This document shows positions 59,229 to 64,000 of a stretch of DNA of 64,000 nucleotides, piece by piece. The notes under the pieces are model-generated. The model was not told the DNA's origin and ran no database searches. It worked only from the letters and a program-made list of their open reading frames with translations. A program made the position numbers and the translations under genes. The stretch is from assembly GCF_013415905.1 (NCBI RefSeq), contig NZ_CP058909.1, positions 3,658,001-3,722,000 of the forward strand. Direction: 5' to 3'. Within the stretch, counting starts at the first letter, position 1. Each line of letters starts with the position of its first letter. Source of the DNA: Halosimplex pelagicum (GTDB lineage: Archaea > Halobacteriota > Halobacteria > Halobacteriales > Haloarculaceae).

Positions 59229-59696
59229 TCAGTCCTCGAGCGCGTCGGCGATGCGACCGAGTTCGCGGCGCGCGTCGTGGACCTCGTCGCGGAGCTTGCG
59301 GACCTCGCGGACGAGCTCCTCGTCGGCCTTCGAGGAGGACTCCTCCTCGCCGCGGCCGCCGGGACCGCCGGGGCCGCCGCCCATGCCGGGCGGGCCGCCG
59401 CCACCGCCGCCCATCATGCCGCCCATCATCTGCGCGAAGGGATTGCCGCCGCCACCGCCGCCGCCCATGCCGGGCGGGCCGCCACCGCCGCCCATCATCT
59501 CCTCCATGCGCTCCTCGCGGCTCATCCCCTCGCCGTCGCCCTCGCCCTCCTCGGCGCGCTGCTGGCGGATCTCCTCGACCCGCTCGCGGAAGGACTGGGA
59601 CTCGCCGTCGTTCTCGCCCTCTGCGTCGCCGCCTTCGGCTCCGTCGGCGGACTCCTCGGCGGCTGTGTCGTTCTCGTCTGAAGGATCGTCTGCCAT
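59229..59696 (-). CDS. Gly/Met-rich low-complexity protein with terminal coiled helix
   Basis: 155 aa. An acidic disordered head (about 1-35) leads into a charged helix (SFRERVEEIRQQRAEEGE). Then come about 60 residues of Gly/Met/Pro repeats (two GGGGGPPGMGGG blocks and FAQMMGGMMGG). It ends in a heptad-like helix (ELVREVRKLRDEVHDARRELGRIADALED), which should form a coiled coil. The composition suggests a self-associating scaffold or chaperone-like tail. No family is recognised. The coding strand is supported by the ordered helices at both ends. Confidence 0.68.
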   Translation of the reverse strand: MADDPSDENDTAAEESADGAEGGDAEGENDGESQSFRERVEEIRQQRAEEGEGDGEGMSREERMEEMMGGGGGPPGMGGGGGGGNPFAQMMGGMMGGGGGGPPGMGGGPGGPGGRGEEESSSKADEELVREVRKLRDEVHDARRELGRIADALED

Positions 59697-59804
59697 GGTC
59701 GCGCTTGGCCGCGGCGTCCCAAAAGGGTTGTCGTAGCGGGCGATTTCCGGACGGGCGACCGGCCGACCTCGACCGGCGACCGAACGAACCCGGCGGGCGA
59801 CCGG

Positions 59805-60179
59805 TCAGGCGATCCGGCGCACGAGCACCGAGATACCGATCGCCGACGCGGCGAGGACGACCAGATTGAACACGGCCTGGAACACCGGGACGAAGTCGGG
59901 GCTGAACCACACCCGGATCGCCTCGCTCGCCGCGAAGTAGAACCGGAACGTCGCCACGAGCGCCAGGAGACAGAGGATGGCGAACGCCGCCCACTGGACG
60001 TAGCCGACGATATCGCGATCGTCGACGGAATCCCGGTCGCCCTCCGCGGTCACGCCTCCGTCGGCGCTCCGGGCCTCGCCCGTCGGCGAGGGGGCCGTGC
60101 GGTCGGCGTCGCCGTCGAAGTCACCGGTCGGCTGGTTGTCCCCCTGTACGGTCGCGTCGTCGGTGTCTCTGTCGCTCAT
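59805..60179 (-). CDS. Small membrane protein downstream of the PGF-CTERM gene
   Basis: 124 aa. A disordered acidic N-terminal half is followed by two membrane helices (DIVGYVQWAAFAILCLLALVATFRFYF and PVFQAVFNLVVLAASAIGISVLVRRIA). The start ATG overlaps the stop of the upstream PGF-CTERM gene (4 nt), so the two are translationally coupled. It may be a membrane partner of that exported protein. Family annotated only by DUF number in haloarchaea. Confidence 0.75.
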   Translation of the reverse strand: MSDRDTDDATVQGDNQPTGDFDGDADRTAPSPTGEARSADGGVTAEGDRDSVDDRDIVGYVQWAAFAILCLLALVATFRFYFAASEAIRVWFSPDFVPVFQAVFNLVVLAASAIGISVLVRRIA

Positions 60180-61204
60180 TGGTGCCTCCGTGCCGCGAGT
60201 GCGGCGAGCGCGAGCAGGGCCGCGAGCGCGCCGGCCGCGCCGAAGCCGGGACCGGATCCGCTGGCGTTGGTCGGCATCGGCGTCGCGCCCGCGTTGTCGC
60301 TCCTGCTCCCACCGTCGTCGCCTCGCTCGAAGTCGCCGGCCTGGAAGTCGACCTCCTCGCGGGTGGTGTTCTCCGGGACCGGCCGAGAGGGGTCGAGCTT
60401 CGCCGACGCGGTCGCCGACTCGACGACGACGCCGTCCCTGAACAGGATCCCGTCGAGGTAGTAGTTGTAGTTCGACGGGACCGTCAGGTCGGCCGCCTCG
60501 GTGACCGTCTGCCCGGGACCGATCTCGTCGATCTCCACGGCCGCGCGGTCGGCGATCACGTTCGACTCGACCTGCCGCGCCGTGACGATCAGCCGCAGGC
60601 CGCCCGCCGGCTCGTCGCCGCGGTTCGTGAGGTAGGTGCCCGTCCGCAGCGTCGTCCGGTTGTTCGCCTCCTCGGCGACCTCGTAGGTGATCACCGGGAT
60701 CGACGCCGAGGTGTCGCCGAAGCGGTGGAAGCCGACGGACGACGCCGCGTAGTCCGGCGTCAGCGAGTCGACGCCGCTGACCTCGGTGCTCCCGGTCTCG
60801 ACGCGGCGACCGTCCTCGTAGACGCGGATGTAGAGCCGATAGCCGCCCTGCCGGTCGACGGTGACGTTGACCCGCGTGCGAACCTCGCGGTTCCCGTCGA
60901 TCGATCCCAGGTCCTTCCGCACCGTCGTCGCCACGAGTCCAGTGTCCGTGTCGACGGCCTGGACCTCGACGGTGACGTTGTCGGCGGGGCCGCCGCGGTG
61001 GTCCATCCGCACGTCCAGCGAGAGCTCGGCGCGTTCGCCGCCGACCTCGCCCGCGGCGACGCGGGGGTCCTGGAGGGCGAGGACGCTCGGCCGAACGTTC
61101 TCGTCGGTCCGCTCGGCGAGGGCGTTCGGCGCCGCGATCGCCAGCCCCGCGGCGCCGACCACGAGCGCGAGCGCGAGGACGCCCAGCCACGCTTCTCGAT
61201 TCAC
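60176..61204 (-). CDS. Exported PGF-CTERM surface protein
   Basis: 342 aa from GTG 61204, which gives a clean signal peptide (VNREAWLGVLALALVVGAAGLAIA); an earlier GTG (61249) would add 15 residues before it. Two Ig-like/CARDB-type beta domains follow, about 40-145 and 150-275. A Ser/Gly/Asp/Thr-rich linker precedes a C-terminal PGF-CTERM tripartite signal: GSGPGFGAAGALAALLALAALAARRHQ, with the PGF motif, helix and basic end. Archaeosortase ArtA would cleave it and attach archaeal lipid; PssA at 9848 belongs to that system. I associate the domain with DUF7490, from memory. Confidence 0.82.
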   Translation of the reverse strand: MNREAWLGVLALALVVGAAGLAIAAPNALAERTDENVRPSVLALQDPRVAAGEVGGERAELSLDVRMDHRGGPADNVTVEVQAVDTDTGLVATTVRKDLGSIDGNREVRTRVNVTVDRQGGYRLYIRVYEDGRRVETGSTEVSGVDSLTPDYAASSVGFHRFGDTSASIPVITYEVAEEANNRTTLRTGTYLTNRGDEPAGGLRLIVTARQVESNVIADRAAVEIDEIGPGQTVTEAADLTVPSNYNYYLDGILFRDGVVVESATASAKLDPSRPVPENTTREEVDFQAGDFERGDDGGSRSDNAGATPMPTNASGSGPGFGAAGALAALLALAALAARRHQ

Positions 61205-61321
61205 GTTCCCCAGAGCACCGGCGTCCGGTAAATGTCTTGTGTCCAACACCTGCGGTCGTGACCGCGGTCCGTCGCGGCCGCAGTGTCGGTCCGTCCCGGT
61301 CGGGGCGGTGGTTGGCGGGGC

Positions 61322-62077
61322 CTACCCGAAGGCGCCGAGACTGGACTGGAGGTTTCGATCGCTGTCGCCCGCGGTCACGTCGTAGCCCACGAGGTCGCGC
61401 ATGTCGACGGCGTAGGTGCTGCCCCCGTTGTCGAGTACGAGCACCCTACCCTGGACGCCCCTGACCGTCCCCGAGGCGAGCGTCTCGGCCACCGGGCGGT
61501 CGGCCAGCTCGAACCCGTAGTCGAAGTCGTAGGTCTCGATCGGGTCGAACCCGGCGAGCAGCGAGTCCCAGGCGGCGCCGTCGACGGTCTCGTGGAGGCC
61601 GCGGACCTTCGTCGGGACGCGCACGCGGTCGCCGATCTCGGTCGCGATCTCGGCCTCGATCTGGCGGGCGACGCGGCCGTCGGCGACCGTCCGGAGGTGC
61701 GCGGCGCGGTCGGCGCCCTGCTCGCGCAGGCGGGTGTCCAGCCGCCAGGAGCGGGTGACGCCGACCTTGAACGTCTCGGGCGCGAAGGCGGCGAGGTAGA
61801 TGGCGTGTTCCTCGTGACAGGAGTCGACGGGCATCGAGCACTCGCCGGTACAGCGCGCGCAGGGCCAGCGATAGGTGTGATCGTCGCAGTAGGGCGCGCC
61901 GTCGCGCGGACAGGGCGTGTGCGACCCGTCGTCGAGCACGCCGGCGCAGTGGCGGTCGGCGAGCGCGTAGGAGAGGTCGGTGCCGGGGTCGAGCGGCACG
62001 GTCGAGACGGACCCGTCGTCGGCGATCAGCAGCGCTGGCGGGCCGTCGGTCCCCGTCTCGTACCCCACTATCTGCAC
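61322..62077 (-). CDS. DUF2797 family protein (zinc-binding, GIY-YIG-like core)
   Basis: 251 aa. The N-terminal half has clustered ligands: ADRHCAGVLDDGSHTPCPRDG, APYCDDHTYRWPCARCTGEC and VDSCHEEH, consistent with one or two zinc sites. The centre, AIYLAAFAPETFKVGVTRSWRLDTRLREQGA, resembles the GIY-YIG nuclease strand order (Tyr, Gly-Val-Thr, Arg, Gln-Gly-Ala). RQIEAEIATEIGD follows, with a small C-terminal beta domain. Function is not established; nucleic-acid binding is likely from the fold. Confidence 0.85.
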   Translation of the reverse strand: MQIVGYETGTDGPPALLIADDGSVSTVPLDPGTDLSYALADRHCAGVLDDGSHTPCPRDGAPYCDDHTYRWPCARCTGECSMPVDSCHEEHAIYLAAFAPETFKVGVTRSWRLDTRLREQGADRAAHLRTVADGRVARQIEAEIATEIGDRVRVPTKVRGLHETVDGAAWDSLLAGFDPIETYDFDYGFELADRPVAETLASGTVRGVQGRVLVLDNGGSTYAVDMRDLVGYDVTAGDSDRNLQSSLGAFG

Positions 62078-62244
62078 GCCCGCGGGTTGGCGACCCCCGG
62101 ATATAGTCGTGGCGCTCCGGCGGGGACGACCGCGAGCGAGGGTCGCGCCGCGGCGCGGCGGCGGACCGTCGCCGTCGGGGATCTGTCGGCCGGGCGAACG
62201 GTGGGTCGGGTTTAACTGTCGGGGCGTCGTCGGTTCGCCGTAGC

Positions 62245-62706
62245 ATGGCCGACCTGCAACTCACCAGTCCGGCGTTCGAGGACGGCGCGGCGATCCCCGA
62301 GCGCTACGGCTACACCGAGGACAACGTCAACCCGCCCTTCGAGATCTCGGGCGCGCCCGCCAGCACGGAATCGTTCCTGATCGTCGTCGACGACCCCGAC
62401 GCGCGCGAGCCCGCTGGGAAGATCTGGGACCACTGGGTCGTCTGGAACATCGACGCCGACACCGAGTCGATCCCCGAGGACTGGGACCTCGAGAGCGCGG
62501 GAGCCGTCGCCGGCGAGAACGACTACGGCGAGACCGGCTGGGGCGGCCCGAACCCGCCGGACCGCGAGCACACCTACCGGTTCCTCCTCTACGCGCTCGA
62601 CGACCGGCTCGACCTCCGGCGGGACGCCACGAAAGACGACGCCTACGACGCCGCCGAGGGCTGCGTCGTCGGCAAGGCACAGCTCGAAGGCACGTACGCG
62701 CCCTGA
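62245..62706 (+). CDS. YbhB/YbcL-type PEBP family protein
   Basis: 153 aa. The phosphatidylethanolamine-binding fold is seen in LTSPAFEDGAAIPERYGYTEDNVNPP, LIVVDDPDAREPAGKIWDHWVVWNI (the DPD and H-W anion pocket) and TGWGGPNPPDREHTYRFLLYALD. It is cytosolic with no signal peptide. Prokaryotic members are suspected to bind phosphorylated ligands; no pathway is known. Confidence 0.92.
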   Translation: MADLQLTSPAFEDGAAIPERYGYTEDNVNPPFEISGAPASTESFLIVVDDPDAREPAGKIWDHWVVWNIDADTESIPEDWDLESAGAVAGENDYGETGWGGPNPPDREHTYRFLLYALDDRLDLRRDATKDDAYDAAEGCVVGKAQLEGTYAP

Positions 62707-62739
62707 ATCGGGGACCTCGGACGATTCTGCGACCGCCGG

Positions 62740-63663
62740 TCAGCCGTCGAGCAGCGCGCGGGTGGCGCGTCGGACGGCGTCGTCGCTGGAGCCGTCGGGC
62801 TCCCACCCGAGCGCCGAGAGCTTCTCGATGGAGAGGCGCATCCGCGGCACGTCGCCGACCCAGCCGCGGTCGCCGCCGGTGTACTCGTAGTCGGGGTCGA
62901 GCCCCATCTCGTCGCTGACGATGTCGGCGATGGTCGTCACGGAGGTAGTCGTTCGGGTGCCCAGATTGTAGACGTTGAAGTCACCGTCGGCGTGTTCGAC
63001 GACGTGACACATCGCGTCGACGCAGTCGTCGACGTGCATGTACGATTTCTCCTGACGACCGTCGCCGAGGATGGTGAGTGACTCCGGGTCCTCCTCCAGT
63101 TTGTCGATGAAGTCGGGGATCACCGCACCCAGTTGCAGGCGCGGCCCGACGATGTTGGCGAAGCGGTACACCCACGCGGTGAAGTCGTGGCTGTGGGCGT
63201 ACACCGACAGCAGGCTCTCCTCGCCGAGTTTGCTCGCGCCGTAGATGCTGATGGGTTCCAGCGGCGCGTAGTCCTCGGGAGTCGGTCGCGGGGCTTCGCC
63301 GTAGACGGTCGACGAGGAGGTGAAGGCGATCTTGTCGACGCCGACCTCGTCCATGCGGTCGAGGACGGTCTCGGTGAGTTCGTTGTTGAAGCGGTACTGC
63401 TCGATGTCGTCGGCGGCGGCGTTCTTGTTCGCGGCGAAGTGGAAGACGCCGTCCACGTCCTCGGTGATCGCTTCGGCGGCCACCTCGGGGTCGGTCAAAT
63501 CGCCCTCGACGACCTCGACGCCGTCGGGCAGCCAGTCGCGCTCGCCGTTCGAGAAGTCGTCGACCGCGACGACCTCGTTGTCGGCGACGAGTCGCTCACA
63601 GAGGTGCGACCCCACGAAGCCCGCCCCGCCCGTCACGACCAACCGCTTCCCGGAGAGTTCCAT
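62740..63663 (-). CDS. NAD-dependent epimerase/dehydratase (extended SDR, UDP-sugar type)
   Basis: 307 aa. The cofactor motif TGGAGFVGSHLCERL, the catalytic Ser/Thr in TSSSTVYGEAPRP and YxxxK in IYGASKLGEESLL are intact. VYNLGTRTTTSVTTIADIV closes the substrate pocket, as in UDP-glucose 4-epimerases and related GalE-like proteins. It likely makes a nucleotide sugar for S-layer N-glycans or exopolysaccharide. ATG 63663 gives MELSGKRLVVTGGAG. No glycosyltransferase is visible before the window ends. Confidence 0.9.
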   Translation of the reverse strand: MELSGKRLVVTGGAGFVGSHLCERLVADNEVVAVDDFSNGERDWLPDGVEVVEGDLTDPEVAAEAITEDVDGVFHFAANKNAAADDIEQYRFNNELTETVLDRMDEVGVDKIAFTSSSTVYGEAPRPTPEDYAPLEPISIYGASKLGEESLLSVYAHSHDFTAWVYRFANIVGPRLQLGAVIPDFIDKLEEDPESLTILGDGRQEKSYMHVDDCVDAMCHVVEHADGDFNVYNLGTRTTTSVTTIADIVSDEMGLDPDYEYTGGDRGWVGDVPRMRLSIEKLSALGWEPDGSSDDAVRRATRALLDG

Positions 63664-63786
63664 GGGCGGACCTCGTCCAGCGGCGACATGTGTGTTGCGG
63701 AAGCCCGGAGGGACGGCCGGTCGTGACCGGGCCCGACCGAACGTGTCACCGACAACGGTAAATCGGGCAGGGGACACAGACGACGT

Positions 63787-64000
63787 ATGAACGACGACGG
63801 AACACGGGGGTCGAGCCGGCGCGCGTTTCTCGCGGGGGCGGGCGCGGTCGCCGGGACCGCGCTCGCGGGCTGTGGCGGACTCGTCTCCAGACCGGGGAGC
63901 GGGGGCACGCCGACGGCCCGGGACGTGACGCTCGCGGCGCCGTACAAGGGACCGGAGGACGCGCCGGTGACGGTCGGCGTCTACAAGGACTTCGCCTGTC
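63787..64000 (+). CDS. DsbA/thioredoxin-fold Tat lipoprotein, 3' end outside window
   Basis: 71 codons are visible. A Tat signal with lipobox (SRRAFLAGAGAVAGTALAGC) is followed by a Gly-rich linker. The start of a DsbA-like domain is then seen (APVTVGVYKDFAC); the visible Cys should be the first of a CxxC pair cut by the window edge. Such proteins form or isomerise disulfides in exported proteins. It is divergent from the epimerase. Confidence 0.82.
   Translation, partial: MNDDGTRGSSRRAFLAGAGAVAGTALAGCGGLVSRPGSGGTPTARDVTLAAPYKGPEDAPVTVGVYKDFAC

Overview
This window is a stretch of a haloarchaeal (class Halobacteria) chromosome. The coding DNA is very GC-rich, the predicted proteins are strongly acidic, and many genes have an archaeal TATA element 25-32 nt upstream of a leaderless start. 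Typical haloarchaeal families are present: HTH-10 regulators, Tat lipoproteins, a PGF-CTERM surface protein, TrmB/GfcR sugar regulators, a Ser-type two-subunit thiolase and a haloarchaeal propionyl-CoA carboxylase. No rRNA, CRISPR array, intact transposase or replication origin was seen. One tRNA was found, Arg with anticodon CCU.

Layout. 1-10.6 kb: a truncated Tat-exported serine protease, an ABC exporter, housekeeping and stress proteins (UPF0173 hydrolase, OsmC, PRC barrel, thioredoxin), a CNNM/CBS membrane protein with a duplicated N-terminus, threonine synthase, two small regulators and an archaetidylserine synthase. 10.6-15.7 kb: a biotin locus, bioB - BioU-like suicide enzyme - unknown gene - bioF - bioD, with no bioA. 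15.7-19.3 kb: a hairpin-rich gap, then a BioD/DRTGG protein overlapping a fused ADP-forming acyl-CoA synthetase. 19.4-23.9 kb: YbaK deacylase, Dps, a small gene with a DtxR-type iron box, an oxidoreductase and hypotheticals. 24-28.4 kb: one minus-strand run, FabG/PhaB - PccB - PccX - thiolase alpha - OB-fold beta, forming an acyl-CoA condensation, carboxylation and reduction module. 28.6-35.4 kb: a sugar-catabolism block with FilR1-type and TrmB regulators, glucose dehydrogenase under a TrmB-like site, a Gfo/Idh/MocA enzyme, a HAD phosphatase and GfcR. 35.4-39.2 kb: MFS transporter, HD hydrolase, 1-Cys peroxiredoxin and TatA.

39.3-40.8 kb is the only clear mobile-element scar: tRNA-Arg, a degenerate copy of the tRNA 3' end 247 bp downstream, a lower-GC toxin-antitoxin pair with a 20-bp operator palindrome, and a frameshifted membrane gene. 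Between the tRNA and its repeat lies a double-hairpin element that recurs after menB with compensatory base changes. 40.8-57.5 kb holds a cytochrome P450, an enoyl-CoA hydratase, and a dispersed but nearly complete menaquinone set: menF-menD, menB, menA-menC-menE. These are interrupted by a membrane J-protein, a RidA protein and a large secreted 5'-nucleotidase homologue whose metallophosphatase ligands look degenerate. 57.5-64 kb: TANGO2/NRDE, an HTH protein, a dual-specificity phosphatase, a Gly/Met-rich protein, a PGF-CTERM protein, DUF2797, PEBP, an NAD-dependent epimerase and a truncated DsbA-like lipoprotein.

All family calls come from reading motifs by eye; no database search was run.
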